Shown here in pieces: positions 37,306-48,649 of a DNA stretch of 64,000 nucleotides. Source of the DNA: Saccharomyces paradoxus. Lineage: Eukaryota > Ascomycota > Saccharomycetes > Saccharomycetales > Saccharomycetaceae. The position numbers were made by a program, and so were the translations under genes. Positions within the stretch are counted from its first letter, which is position 1. Every line of letters starts with the position of its first letter. The notes beneath the pieces were generated by a model. That model was not told the DNA's origin and ran no database searches. It saw only the letters and a program-made list of their open reading frames with translations. Where the stretch lies: NCBI RefSeq assembly GCF_002079055.1, contig NC_047493.1:1054001-1118000 (forward strand), given 5' to 3'.

Positions 37306-39163
37306 TCATTTATTCACAATCGATGGCGTACTTCGCCCTTCATCTACCATAGAAGTTTCCGTATCTTCTTTGGGATCTTTGAAAGTAATTTCTGCAGCAG
37401 CCGCTTTAGCAGCTGCAAATGGGTCTACTTTAGTTGACTTAAACTTTCTGGCTGGAACACCAAGTCTAAATAATTCATTTATTTCCATAAAGGTTCTACC
37501 AGCAGTTTCTGGTAGATCGACAACAGCCCAAGCTAAAGTAGCCAAACAGAATCCTCCCCAGAAAAAACCTGACTTGGCACCCCAATTCCATTTTTTCTGA
37601 GTTCAATTGGTACATGATCAAGACTGTAACTACAATACTTATCACATTATAAGCATTACGGGCCAAAATAATTGTTTTGGTTCTTAGCCTTGAAGACGGT
37701 ATTTCAGAAACTAAGCAAAAAACCACAGGAGCAATACCCAGGTTGTAAAAGAACGCGACAACCATTAGAAGAGCACCACTGCCCATTTTAGCGCCATGAG
37801 TATCTGAACATCCCAGACCGCCGATAATGAAGAACATAACGGCCTGAAAGGCCAACCCAACGGTGTAAAGGTCAAACCTACCAAAATATTTTGAACCCCA
37901 CCAGGATAGAAACGTTGCAGCAATACCAAGACAATATTGAATAATACTAAAAGTGAAGGCTGTATCAGTGCTAACACCAGCTTTTTCGTAAAAGTAAGTT
38001 GAATAACCGATTAATGACGCACCACAAGAAGTTTGACCAATCCAACATAAACAAGCTATTCTGGTTCTTCTCCGATTAATACCGTCTTTCACACAGTCCC
38101 AGTAAGTTCCTTCATCAGACATTTTTTGCTCCTTTTCTATAGTGGTTTTGATTTTATCCAGCTCCATACTTACCAGCAATTCTTTCTCGGGTCCTTTACC
38201 ACTCAATGTCCTTTCAAGCGATCTCCTTGCCTCGTCAATTCTCCCTTTTTTGATCAGCCACCATGGGGATTCAGGGGCGAGAAAGATACCTACTGCCAAA
38301 GGAAGAGGCCAGATCCACTGCAAAGCAAAAGGTAGCCTGTATCCCAGATCATTGTTTGGATACTTATTTTGGGAGTTTTTCATAATACCAGCAGCGAAAA
38401 GTTGACCAAAAGTCCAGCAAAGATTAGAATAAGTTGTCAAATAGTATCTTAGGGCCAAAGGACAGATTTCAGAAGCATAAGAAACGGTCAAACACTGGAA
38501 ACAACCCCATGGCATACCACACAACGCCTGTCCCGCAGCGATCATACCTAAACTCTTGCAAAAATACAGAATGAAAATAAAAGCCGCTAAAAAGAACAAC
38601 GCCATAATCAAAGTGTAACGATTACCCATGTGGTCTACAAAAGGCCCAGTCATTTGCAAACCCACAATCTCACCTGCCATGTAACATAAACATAAACCAA
38701 TTTGCCAGGAAACTGAGATTTCGTATTCTCCTGTACTGCTATTCAGGGAACCATATTTCTTCTGGAAAACAGGTAGGGCATAGAAAGAACCTAGAATGGC
38801 TGTATCATAACCTTCTTGAATCAAGGTCGTGGAGACCAACAGTGACCAAGCAGCTGCTTTAGGATATGTCTTCAAAGCTGTCATGAGTGGCATCCCTCTC
38901 TCACTTTCATCTGCCTCCTTGGCATCCTGTGCAGTCTCGTCGAGAACCTTCGGAACCTCCTCATCGTTATCTTCATTATTATCGCTTGGTGTTAGTGAAA
39001 TTTGACCGTACTCAAGATGGGAAAGATCAAAGTCAGATTTCTTACCCTGCTCCTGCATCTCTATCGAGTTGAGTTCAGTAGTATTCATGCCGTTCTGGAT
39101 CTCATCTAAGTTAGAGTCGATCTTGTCATTTTTTCTGTTTATCAATGAGGATAAGCCCTTCAT
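37306..39163 (-). pseudogene. Chimeric maltose permease 6, one frameshift in this assembly
   Basis: ATG at 39163-39161. The protein matches permease 2 for about 530 residues, then a single extra T in the T-run near 37591-37597 shifts the frame within the last membrane segment, replacing the C-terminal ~88 residues with ~25 unrelated ones. All the rest is clean. A one-base homopolymer gain is easily a sequencing error, so the gene may be whole. Confidence 0.86.
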
Positions 39164-41639
39164 AGTTAAATTAATAGTTTCGATATGATGTATTTCTGTT
39201 CTGCTGAATATGTTAGAACCTACCACAACAAGTTTGAAATATATTGTGTCCCTTTATATAATGTATAGGAAGCACTATGCACTCTGAGCATGTTGCTTGA
39301 AAAGCAAATAATATTTTGAAGCCTGAATCCACGGGATATTCTACCAACAACCACCCCTTGTAATGACGGCCTTGACAGTATTGAGCACTGAGTAGAGGGA
39401 AGCAGGAGAGTGTGTTGAAAAATTTCGAGAAGAACAAGCAGAGATCTGTAACAGCTGATTCTCCGGAGAAATTAACTTTCCCTGAAAGAACTAAAAAAAA
39501 AATGCGGAGAAATAGTATTATAGTATGGCGCCTGTACGAGGTTTTGAATCAAATGTAAAAAGAAGTAACATAATCTGATCATCAATCGTCCAGAGATCGC
39601 CCTTAAACCAAACCCCTGAGAGTTTCCACCTCTCAGCTATCCACGGCAGAGAGAAGGTTACGTTACGCACAGTTGACTGCTTGCAGCTCTCTGCATTTCG
39701 GACGAAATCTCGGTATGCAGTGATTCGGACAAACTCTCGGTGAAATTCTCGGTAGTATATATAGGTTCAATTCTCGGTGGGGCTTAGATAATTTTTTCCT
39801 TGGACCTTTTAATAGCGGCGGACGTATTCTCGGCTGCATGTTAGCGGGGTTAGGTTTGCATTATATTCCTACGAGACTTTCTGAGATGTCAACGAGTTTT
39901 TAGGGGTGGCAGGTACCATATTCTCGAAGATAATAGCTTAAAATTTTATTGACTTCAGCAAGCGCATTTACTCTTTGGTATTCTGAATGTATTGTGCAAC
40001 TGGTGAAATTATTCAAATGCAGTGTTTGAAAACTGAATTTTTGTCGGATACTACTCATTCATGGCATACAAGTTGCTATCTTATTACGAACAAATACGCT
40101 GTTGGATATATCGCAGACAAGTCTCTTCATGGGCTTCCAGATATATAAGGACATAAGTAATAAAATCACATTCCATTCAACACATATAGATATTAGTTGC
40201 TCATATTCCGGTGAAAAATGACCTGAACGGCGGAGGAACTACACCTTATCATATTTATCCTGTAAGTATTAATCATGCAATTAAGATGGATAATATTAAA
40301 GAAACTGTTGGCGGAAAACGAGTACATCAAAAATCATTCTATTTGCACTCGTTCTTTTTCATACCGAATACAACATATCAGGGGGTGAAAATTGTTAGCC
40401 GCGATTGGTGTAAAGAGGGTCAGTTACAACACATATTAGTTTTAGCAATTTTAAAAAACTATTCGTAGTTGTTAATGTATGCATCAGAATTATTTCTTTC
40501 ATTTAAACGAGATACTTTATGAAGAATTGACATAAAAATAAACAGGTGATACAAAAAACCTTAACTCATATCTAAAGCTTAGAGCAACAATAAAGTCGAA
40601 GAGCGTATGAGGCCTTCCTTGAACAAAATCGTGTCTTATTTCGTCATAAATGGTACGTTACAACAATAGTTTTATTCGAAACAAGTGGCTTTTGTCATTC
40701 CATGTTAAAAGTTTTTTCAGCAACATTTATCACAACATCCATTCATGCTTACGTAGTCTTGTTTGATGGCCTTCAACAACAAAGAGATTGTTACTTTAGC
40801 GAGCACAAAATATGATGTTCGCAACTTCAATTTTCTTTCTTATTACAAACTACTATGACTTCGTACCTTCCATCACTACCATACATCTTTTTTTTATATT
40901 TTTCATCATTATTTATGGCTAGTTGAAGAGCTACCTACATGGAGGCCGCAACATGGATTTATGGTATAGATCTTTAAGTATCAATCATGAAAATGAAAGA
41001 TAGTTCATCTCGATATTTACTTGAGTGCTCTAACAATTGATTTTTCAGAGAATTTTTCCAGGCGCTACTTCCCTGTGTGTAGCGCATAACTTAATCTTTT
41101 TCTCCCCACAGTTTTTCCGTAGATTATTTTCGCGAAAATTAATCCGCCGTATAATTTCTCATATTTTCTTTATCTTTTCTATCTGTTCTTCTCAAGTATG
41201 CATACCAACCCCGTAGGAAAAGAAGGGCAGCTTTTCAAATATCTTCTCTAAAATAATCGTATTTATTGCACTCCTTGTAGTTCAATCCATTACAGCATAT
41301 AGTATTAAAGCGCTACTATGCTGAACATCAACAGCAAATAAATATGCTTAATGGCGTCATAATTTCTGCTGTTAAAGCCCATTAATTCAACACCCCATCG
41401 AAGCAATGGTCACGCTCTAGAGATTTGGACTAGCAATGCAGTCCGGGTGACAACATGGGCTGCAGCGTCACTCCACCTCCCACCCCTTAATGCTGCTTGA
41501 ACAACCCCGGATTTAGTGATCTGTTTGCTTTTTATTCCATAACTTAAATACGGACGGCAGAATAAAATAATAACTTCGAGACTTTTTTCATTTCATGACA
41601 AGGAAAAGTAATTAACACAAACTTTTGTCTTATAATAAT
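39164..41639. other. Divergent spacer of array unit 6
   Basis: Clean copy of 3257-5732; CGG-N9-CGG cluster from 39699. No additional gene. Confidence 0.7.
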
Positions 41640-43052
41640 ATGAGTATTGCAAGACAGTCATGCGACTGCTGTCGTATTCGTCGAGTAAAGTGTGACCGAA
41701 ATAAACCATGTAACCGCTGCCTCCAGCGCCATATGAAGTGCACATATCTTCAACCTTTAAAAAAGAGAGGTCCAAAATCTATCAGGGAAGGAAGCTTGAA
41801 AAAAATAGCAGAAGTGCAGATGATATGTATGAATAATAATATCATGACAGCTCCGGTGGTGTGTAAGAAGGTTCCAAAAAATCTGATTGATCAGTGTTTG
41901 AGGCTGTATCACGATAACTTATACGTAATCTGGCCTATGCTCTGCTACGATGATCTTCACAAACTTCTAGACGAAAAATATGATGACTGCTACGCCTACT
42001 GGTTTTTGGTTTCCCTTTCGGCAGCCACACTCAGCGATTTGCAAGCTGAAATTAAGTCGGAAGAAGGAGTTTCCTTCACTGGAAGGCAGTTATGTTCACT
42101 CTGCATGTTATCACGACAATTCTTTGACGATCTTAGTAACAGTGACATATTCCGAATTATGACTTATTACTGTTTGCATCGTTGTTATGCACAGTTTGCT
42201 GATACGAGAACTTCATACAGACTTTCTTGTGAGGCTGTAGGCCTCATCAAGATAGCCGGATTCCACCGGGAGGAAACCTATGAATTTCTTCCGTTTAGTG
42301 AGCAGCAACTCAGAAGAAAGGTTTATTATTTGCTTCTCATGACAGAGAGATACTATGCCGTATATATTAAGTGCGTCACAAGTCTGGATGCGACAATAGC
42401 GCCACCGCTACCTGAGATTGTAACAGACCCTCGGCTTTCTCTGGATAGCTTCCTTGAGGTGATTAGGGTTTTCACTGTACCAGGAAAGTGTTTCTATGAT
42501 GCTTTAGCTACTAACTGTGCCAATGATTCTTGTACCGAAGACTCTCTAAAAAGAATATGGAATGAACTTCATACCACGTCACTTGATATAGAGCCATGGT
42601 CTTATGGATACATAGACTTTTTATTTTCCCGGCATTGGGTTAGAACACTAGCATGGAAGCTGGTATTGCAAATGAAAGGTATGCGGATGAATTTTCTTTC
42701 GAATACTAGTAATACGCATATACCAGTCGAAATTGCTAGGGACATGTTGGGAGATACTTTTTTAACTCCGAAAAACCTGTATGATGTACACGGTCCTGGT
42801 ATACCGATGAAGGCGCTAGAAATAGCCAATGCGTTGGTAGACGTTGTAAATAAGTATGATCACAACATGAAGCTGGACGCTTGGAATGTCCTGTACGATG
42901 TATCCAAGTTTGTTTTCTCTCTGAAACACTGCAATAATAAAATGATCGACAGGTTTTCAACGAAATGTCAAGGTGCTCTAATTACTTTACCCATTTCTAA
43001 ACCTTTGCAATTAAATGATAAGTCCAAAGATGAAGACGATATAATCCCCTGA
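41640..43052 (+). CDS. MAL33: MAL activator, Zn2Cys6 (470 aa), array unit 6
   Basis: Intact, identical in protein to the activators at 5733 and 34773. ATG at 41640. It is the copy nearest the maltase gene and, with permease B and the maltase, makes a standard activator-permease-maltase MAL locus. This trio may be the ancestral right half from which the array grew. Confidence 0.94.
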   Translation: MSIARQSCDCCRIRRVKCDRNKPCNRCLQRHMKCTYLQPLKKRGPKSIREGSLKKIAEVQMICMNNNIMTAPVVCKKVPKNLIDQCLRLYHDNLYVIWPMLCYDDLHKLLDEKYDDCYAYWFLVSLSAATLSDLQAEIKSEEGVSFTGRQLCSLCMLSRQFFDDLSNSDIFRIMTYYCLHRCYAQFADTRTSYRLSCEAVGLIKIAGFHREETYEFLPFSEQQLRRKVYYLLLMTERYYAVYIKCVTSLDATIAPPLPEIVTDPRLSLDSFLEVIRVFTVPGKCFYDALATNCANDSCTEDSLKRIWNELHTTSLDIEPWSYGYIDFLFSRHWVRTLAWKLVLQMKGMRMNFLSNTSNTHIPVEIARDMLGDTFLTPKNLYDVHGPGIPMKALEIANALVDVVNKYDHNMKLDAWNVLYDVSKFVFSLKHCNNKMIDRFSTKCQGALITLPISKPLQLNDKSKDEDDIIP

Positions 43053-44171
43053 TAAACTCCTACTTCCTGCTTTCTTTATTTTCCTGAGAAGGAGATAGCT
43101 TTTTATTGTAAGAGGTTATGTGTTTTCAATGCGGAGCCAAATAAACACCGCTGCTTGTGACACCTTTTCATGAAGAGAGTACCTGGTTATCCATTTGGAG
43201 GTCTGGTTTGCATCATACTTCAATGCTAGTCCTACTCGGCACGTTAACTTTGGCGTCCCTATAGACTTTTAAAACAAATTGGCATTGTTTCAATCGATAA
43301 TAGGAAGCAACGCTAAGTGAGATGGCTGTCCACTTATGAGAGATAGATATACCTAATAAAGGGTAAGCGGCATATATTGAGATATTTTTTAATTTCTGCT
43401 TTTAGAGCGGGTAGAATACCATATTTTTGTTCAGCATCTTCTGATAACATTGTTCCATTCTTGTCTTGCTCGTTTGAAGGTTTGTATATGATAGTCAAAA
43501 TAACTCTTTATACAGTACATTAAGTATATGTATGCAGGCGGCTTACTACTATACCTTCATTGGCATTGCTGTTTGTGTATGCTAATTGTATATCATAGAT
43601 TTAGCTAAGGCGAAAGCTATATTACGGTTGTAGGTAATACTATTATAAGTCCAGTCGCCATAGGCATCTAGAAAAATACGGGTGGGGAAAAATGTCAGAG
43701 CGTTATATTGATAACATAGTGAAGAGGCGTGATAAGGGTAATGGTTATATCTGTTATTGTTTTATTCACGATAATAAATTAAACTTAAGGAAATCCCATT
43801 AGGTTAAAAAGCTGTAAAATATATCTAAAGGTAAATTTACCGGATTAAAAAAGGTGATATTCACAAACATATAAATTGAATGTATCAATATCCAATATAA
43901 GGTTTAAGCGATTACATTAACACGGATGAAGATTTATATATTAGGTAATCTTTTCTGTGAAATATCAAAACCCAGGACTGTCACTTTTGTGATTCATTTA
44001 AATTATTGACGTTTTATTGAAAACAAAATAATAACCTTGAGTCAAAAGACTTCGAAGTCGTGGCAAAATTAAACAAAGGTAAATTATAACTTAGGATAAA
44101 AATAATGTCGATGTGTTAAATACTAGTTATATAAAATAGAATAATGCCATATTTATCTATCGGATGAAAAA
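43053..44171. other. Convergent spacer of array unit 6
   Basis: Clean copy of 7146-8264. No gene seen. Confidence 0.6.
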
Positions 44172-46016
44172 TCATTTATTCACAATCGATGGCGTACTTC
44201 GCCCTTCATCTACCATAGAAGTTTCCGTATCTTCTTTGGGATCTTTGAAAGTAATTTCTGCAGCAGCCGCTTTAGCAGCTGCAAATGGGTCTACTTTAGT
44301 TGACTTAAACTTTCTGGCTGGAACACCAAGTCTAAATAATTCATTTATTTCCATAAAGGTTCTACCAGCAGTTTCTGGTAGATCGACAACAGCCCAAGCT
44401 AAAGTAGCCAAACAGAATCCTCCCCAGAAAAAACCTGACTTGGCACCCCAATTCCATTTTTCTGAGTTCAATTGGTACATGATCAAGACTGTAACTACAA
44501 TACTTATCACATTATAAGCATTACGGGCCAAAATAATTGTTTTGGTTCTTAGCCTTGAAGACGGTATTTCAGAAACTAAGCAAAAAACCACAGGAGCAAT
44601 ACCCAGGTTGTAAAAGAACGCGACAACCATTAGAAGAGCACCACTGCCCATTTTAGCGCCATGAGTATCTGAACATCCCAGACCGCCGATAATGAAGAAC
44701 ATAACGGCCTGAAAGGCCAACCCAACGGTGTAAAGGTCAAACCTACCAAAATATTTTGAACCCCACCAGGATAGAAACGTTGCAGCAATACCAAGACAAT
44801 ATTGAATAATACTAAAAGTGAAGGCTGTATCAGTGCTAACACCAGCTTTTTCGTAAAAGTAAGTTGAATAACCGATTAATGACGCACCACAAGAAGTTTG
44901 ACCAATCCAACATAAACAAGCTATTCTGGTTCTTCTCCGATTAATACCGTCTTTCACACAGTCCCAGTAAGTTCCTTCATCAGACATTTTTTGCTCCTTT
45001 TCTATAGTGGTTTTGATTTTATCCAGCTCCATACTTACCAGCAATTCTTTCTCGGGTCCTTTACCACTCAATGTCCTTTCAAGCGATCTCCTTGCCTCGT
45101 CAATTCTCCCTTTTTTGATCAGCCACCATGGGGATTCAGGGGCGAGAAAGATACCTACTGCCAAAGGAAGAGGCCAGATCCACTGCAAAGCAAAAGGTAG
45201 CCTGTATCCCAGATCATTGTTTGGATACTTATTTTGGGAGTTTTTCATAATACCAGCAGCGAAAAGTTGACCAAAAGTCCAGCAAAGATTAGAATAAGTT
45301 GTCAAATAGTATCTTAGGGCCAAAGGACAGATTTCAGAAGCATAAGAAACGGTCAAACACTGGAAACAACCCCATGGCATACCACACAACGCCTGTCCCG
45401 CAGCGATCATACCTAAACTCTTGCAAAAATACAGAATGAAAATAAAAGCCGCTAAAAAGAACAACGCCATAATCAAAGTGTAACGATTACCCATGTGGTC
45501 TACAAAAGGCCCAGTCATTTGCAAACCCACAATCTCACCTGCCATGTAACATAAACATAAACCAATTTGCCAGGAAACTGAGATTTCGTATTCTCCTGTA
45601 CTGCTATTCAGGGAACCATATTTCTTCTGGAAAACAGGTAGGGCATAGAAAGAACCTAGAATGGCTGTATCATAACCTTCTTGAATCAAGGTAGTGGAGA
45701 CCAATAGTGACCAAGCAGCTGCTTTAGGATATGTCTTCAAAGCTGTCATGAGTGGCATCCCTCTCTCACTTTCATCTGCCTCCTTGGCATCCTGCATAGC
45801 TTCATCGAGAAGATCTGGAGCTTCTTCTTTATTATCGTTTGGTGTTAGTGAACCTGGACCGTATTCAAGATGGGAAAGATCAAAATCACTTTTCTTACCT
45901 TGCTCCTCCATCTCTATTGAGTTGAATTCGGCAGCATTCACGCCATTCTCGATCTCATCTAAGTTTGAGTCGTTTTTGCCATTTTTTCTGTTTATTAATG
46001 AAGATAAGCCCTTCAT
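44172..46016 (-). CDS. MAL31: Maltose permease, type B (614 aa)
   Basis: Intact Mal61/Mal31-type maltose/proton symporter, 614 residues like Mal61. ATG at 46016-46014 ([16 protein letters not shown]...). The acidic N-tail is its own ([23 protein letters not shown]), shorter than type A, and close to what I recall of S. cerevisiae Mal61. The body from residue ~140 is the one found in chimeras 2-6. It shares an 878-bp divergent promoter with the maltase, the classic MALx1-MALx2 arrangement; TATATAAA on the minus strand (46104-46111) lies 88 bp upstream. Confidence 0.95.
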   Translation of the reverse strand: MKGLSSLINRKNGKNDSNLDEIENGVNAAEFNSIEMEEQGKKSDFDLSHLEYGPGSLTPNDNKEEAPDLLDEAMQDAKEADESERGMPLMTALKTYPKAAAWSLLVSTTLIQEGYDTAILGSFYALPVFQKKYGSLNSSTGEYEISVSWQIGLCLCYMAGEIVGLQMTGPFVDHMGNRYTLIMALFFLAAFIFILYFCKSLGMIAAGQALCGMPWGCFQCLTVSYASEICPLALRYYLTTYSNLCWTFGQLFAAGIMKNSQNKYPNNDLGYRLPFALQWIWPLPLAVGIFLAPESPWWLIKKGRIDEARRSLERTLSGKGPEKELLVSMELDKIKTTIEKEQKMSDEGTYWDCVKDGINRRRTRIACLCWIGQTSCGASLIGYSTYFYEKAGVSTDTAFTFSIIQYCLGIAATFLSWWGSKYFGRFDLYTVGLAFQAVMFFIIGGLGCSDTHGAKMGSGALLMVVAFFYNLGIAPVVFCLVSEIPSSRLRTKTIILARNAYNVISIVVTVLIMYQLNSEKWNWGAKSGFFWGGFCLATLAWAVVDLPETAGRTFMEINELFRLGVPARKFKSTKVDPFAAAKAAAAEITFKDPKEDTETSMVDEGRSTPSIVNK

Positions 46017-46289
46017 AGTTAATTAATATTCTTGGATATATCTTTTATTGTTCTACTGATCAAACTGAAACCTATCACAAAAATATGGAGTATATAGCGC
46101 CTCTTTATATACCGAGTACTTATGCACTATGCACTCACTCTGAATAAAACGTGTAGGGCCGAAAGTATGTCGAACTCTGCCTCCGCGGATACTTCTATCT
46201 AAGGTCGTCTCCAGATGTAGACTATGAAACCTGGAGAAGTGTTTAAACAACTATTGAGAACTGTAAGGGGAGTACTGCAACAGCTGGTT

Positions 46290-46300
46290 CCCCACAAAAA
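46290..46300 (-). promoter_or_regulatory. Mig1-type site in the permease/maltase promoter
   Basis: CCCCACAAAAA on the plus strand, exact reverse of WWWWWSYGGGG. Mig1 represses MAL structural genes on glucose. Confidence 0.55.
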
Positions 46301-46314
46301 TTATGTGCAGGCCG

Positions 46315-46638
46315 CTATAATGCCTGCACAAAAGTTAGGTTGAACATGAAAAAAGAAACTGACATAACTTCGATTTTCCGAAAATATATCCTCCCCTGAA
46401 TAGTTTCACTGCTTAGGTGCCAATACGAACATATCTTGGCTATAGTGAGTTCATCTGTATCGTAGAGATTTCTTTGCAACCTCGCTTTAACTCTCGCTTT
46501 TATATAATATTTCTCCTTTTTGCTCGCTTCGTTAAAAATTTCGTTAAATACGGGGTTTAAGTTTAAGTTTACAGGATTTATCCGGGAATTTTCGCGGACC
46601 CCACACATTAAGAGTTGGCTCGAAGAATGATAACACAT
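46315..46638 (-). CDS. Possible small ORF in the permease/maltase promoter
   Basis: A 107-codon frame with an ATG at 46638-46636. Its position between permease and maltase is similar to the uncharacterised YBR298C-A of the S. cerevisiae MAL3 locus, but I cannot confirm that the sequences match. It overlaps the regulatory sites listed above, has no recognisable domain, and may be chance. Confidence 0.15.
   Translation of the reverse strand: MCYHSSSQLLMCGVRENSRINPVNLNLNPVFNEIFNEASKKEKYYIKARVKARLQRNLYDTDELTIAKICSYWHLSSETIQGRIYFRKIEVMSVSFFMFNLTFVQAL
46483..46497. promoter_or_regulatory. CGC-N9-CGC, candidate MAL-activator site
   Basis: Two CGC half-sites 9 bp apart, in the middle of the bidirectional promoter. 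It fits the Mal63 consensus MGC-N9-MGS as I recall it. Confidence 0.5.
46583..46597. promoter_or_regulatory. CGG-N9-CGG, candidate MAL-activator site
   Basis: Two CGG half-sites 9 bp apart, the same geometry as the clusters in the array spacers, about 300 bp upstream of the maltase ATG. Confidence 0.5.
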
Positions 46639-46860
46639 ACCTTTCTTTTCTTTTTTTGCTACCTTACGTACCCAACGTACGTAACATGGCCTTTATCGTG
46701 GGATGATCCAAACAACGTAAGATGGCAAGTTGCTTTCCTCAATATATCTCTCGCGACATGATTTTCTTGAGCGCCCTGAACAAGGTATAAAAAGTTCAAT
46801 CAATACGTCTCAGAAAAGACAAATCATCTATTTCTCGAGCAGTTTTTCTGATAGACTAAA

Positions 46861-46881
46861 ATGCAAATCAGTCAAGCATAA
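46861..46881 (+). promoter_or_regulatory. Possible upstream ORF in the maltase leader
   Basis: ATG at 46861 opens six codons (MQISQA) and stops at 46879-46881. It lies 75 bp after the TATA box and just before the maltase ATG, so it is in the mRNA leader only if transcription starts before 46861. Confidence 0.3.
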
Positions 46882-46894
46882 CAGAAGTACATAA

Positions 46895-48649
46895 ATGACT
46901 ATTTCTGATCATCCAGAAACTGAAAAGAAGTGGTGGAAAGAAGCCACAATCTATCAAATTTACCCAGCAAGTTTTAAAGACTCCAACAACGATGGCTGGG
47001 GTGATTTAAAGGGTATCACCTCCAAGTTGCCATACATTAAAGATCTTGGCGTTGATGCTATTTGGGTTTGTCCGTTTTATGACTCCCCACAACAAGATAT
47101 GGGGTATGATATATCTAACTACGAAAAAGTCTGGCCTACGTACGGTACCAACGAGGACTGCTTCGAGCTAATCGACAAGACTCATAAGCTTGGTATGAAA
47201 TTCATCACCGATTTGGTCATCAACCACTGTTCTACGGAACACGAATGGTTTAAGGAGAGCAGATCCTCAAAGACAAATCCAAAGCGTGATTGGTTCTTCT
47301 GGAGACCTCCCAAGGGCTATGACGATGAAGGGAAGCCAATTCCCCCAAACAACTGGAAATCCTTCTTTGGTGGTTCCGCTTGGACTTTTGACGAAAAGAC
47401 GCAAGAATTTTACTTGCGCTTGTTTGCAAGTCGTCAAGCAGACTTGAATTGGGAAAATGAAGATTGCAGAAAGGCCATCTATGAAAGCGCCGTTGGATTT
47501 TGGTTAGACCATGGTGTAGACGGCTTTAGAATTGATACCGCTGGTTTGTATTCAAAACGTCCTGGCTTACCAGATTCACCAATTTTTGACAAAACCTCAA
47601 AATTGCAGCATCCAAACTGGGGGTCTCATAATGGTCCTAAGATCCATGAGTATCACCAAGAGCTGCACAAGTTCATGAAGAATAGAGTTAAAGATGGTAG
47701 AGAAATAATGACAGTAGGCGAAGTCGCTCATGGTAGCGACAATGCACTATACACCAGTGCAGCCAGATACGAAATCAGTGAAGTTTTCTCTTTCACGCAT
47801 GTTGATATCGGTACCTCGCCATTTTTCCGTTATAACATAGTACCATTTTCCTTGAAACAATGGAAAGAAGCTATCGCATCAAATTTCTTGTTTATTAATG
47901 GTACTGACAGTTGGGCTACTACATATATTGAGAATCACGATCAACCTCGTTCAATCACGAGATTTGCTGACGATTCACCAAAATATTGTACCACATCTGG
48001 TAAGCTGTTGGCATTGCTGGAATGTTCGTTGACAGGTACTTTGTACGTCTATCAAGGACAGGAGATAGGCCAAATCAATTTCAAAGATTGGCCTATTGAG
48101 AAGTATGAGGACGTTGATGTAAGAAACAACCACGAAATCATCAGAAAGAAGTTTGGCGAAGATTCAATGGAAATGCAGGATTTCTTGAGAGGAATTGCCC
48201 TTCTTTCTAGAGATCATTCGAGAACTCCTATGCCATGGACCAAAGAAAAGCCAAATGCTGGCTTTACTGGTCCAGATGCTAAACCTTGGTTTTTCTTGAA
48301 CGAATCTTTCCAACAGGGGATCAATGTTGAGCAGGAATCCGAAAATAATGACTCAGTGCTCAACTTCTGGAGAAGGGCCTTACAAGCCAGAAAGAAATAT
48401 AAGGACCTTATGATTTACGGTTACGATTTCCAGTTCATTGATTTAGACAGTGACCAGATCTTTAGCTTCACTAAAGAGTATGAAGATAAGACGCTGTTTG
48501 CCGCTTTGAATTTTAGTGGTGAAGAAATTGAATTCAACCTCCCAAGAGAAGGCGCTTCTTTATCTTTTATCTTCGGAAATTATGATGATACTGACGCTTC
48601 CTCTAGAGTTTTAAAACCATGGGAAGGTAGACTTTACCTTGTCAAATAG
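46895..48649 (+). CDS. MAL32: Maltase (alpha-glucosidase, GH13), 584 aa
   Basis: Cytosolic alpha-1,4-glucosidase that splits imported maltose to two glucose. Length 584 equals Mal12/Mal32/Mal62. GH13 features are all visible: the N-terminal start of the barrel ([17 protein letters not shown]), DLVINHCS, nucleophile D214 in GFRIDTAG, acid/base E276 in TVGEVAHG and D349 in IENHDQ. The residue after the nucleophile is Thr215, the maltase type; the isomaltases (IMA) have Val there. I estimate about 95% identity to S. cerevisiae Mal32 from memory. No signal peptide. It shares its promoter with permease B and is the only hydrolase gene beside seven permease copies. A 6-codon upstream ATG frame (46861-46881) lies 13 bp before the start. 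Confidence 0.97.
   Translation: MTISDHPETEKKWWKEATIYQIYPASFKDSNNDGWGDLKGITSKLPYIKDLGVDAIWVCPFYDSPQQDMGYDISNYEKVWPTYGTNEDCFELIDKTHKLGMKFITDLVINHCSTEHEWFKESRSSKTNPKRDWFFWRPPKGYDDEGKPIPPNNWKSFFGGSAWTFDEKTQEFYLRLFASRQADLNWENEDCRKAIYESAVGFWLDHGVDGFRIDTAGLYSKRPGLPDSPIFDKTSKLQHPNWGSHNGPKIHEYHQELHKFMKNRVKDGREIMTVGEVAHGSDNALYTSAARYEISEVFSFTHVDIGTSPFFRYNIVPFSLKQWKEAIASNFLFINGTDSWATTYIENHDQPRSITRFADDSPKYCTTSGKLLALLECSLTGTLYVYQGQEIGQINFKDWPIEKYEDVDVRNNHEIIRKKFGEDSMEMQDFLRGIALLSRDHSRTPMPWTKEKPNAGFTGPDAKPWFFLNESFQQGINVEQESENNDSVLNFWRRALQARKKYKDLMIYGYDFQFIDLDSDQIFSFTKEYEDKTLFAALNFSGEEIEFNLPREGASLSFIFGNYDDTDASSRVLKPWEGRLYLVK

Larger units (their letters stand above)
2900..45700. repeat. Six-unit tandem array of activator plus permease (~6.87 kb per unit)
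   Basis: Activator starts at 5733, 14160, 21028, 27901, 34773 and 41640 are spaced 8427 (6867 + 1560), 6868, 6873, 6872 and 6867 bp. Each unit runs from inside one permease gene to the same point in the next and contains a divergent spacer, an activator, a convergent spacer and a permease body. Units 1, 5 and 6 agree almost base for base in the genes; units 2-4, and the spacers at the ends of unit 4 and start of unit 5, carry many one-base indels. Ends are set inside the ~200-bp stretch where permeases A and B are nearly identical, so each boundary is uncertain by about 100-200 bp. Confidence 0.95.
46017..46894. promoter_or_regulatory. Bidirectional permease/maltase promoter
   Basis: An 878-bp divergent region with a TATA box at each end (46104-46111 minus; 46786-46793 plus, TATAAAAA, 102 bp before the maltase ATG). 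MAL-regulator-type pairs are visible: CGC-N9-CGC at 46483-46497 and CGG-N9-CGG at 46583-46597. A perfect Mig1-type site lies at 46290-46300 (CCCCACAAAAA) and a one-mismatch one starts at 46599. An inverted repeat TTACGTA-N7-TACGTAA spans 46664-46684. It is a different sequence from the spacers inside the array. Confidence 0.75.

Noticed and set aside
2900-45700. CRISPR-like or satellite interpretation of the regular repeats
   Set aside because: Units are 6.9 kb and gene-bearing; this is a gene tandem array.
46895-48649. Isomaltase (IMA) identity for the glucosidase
   Set aside because: Thr follows the nucleophile Asp214 and the length is 584; isomaltases have Val there and 589 residues.
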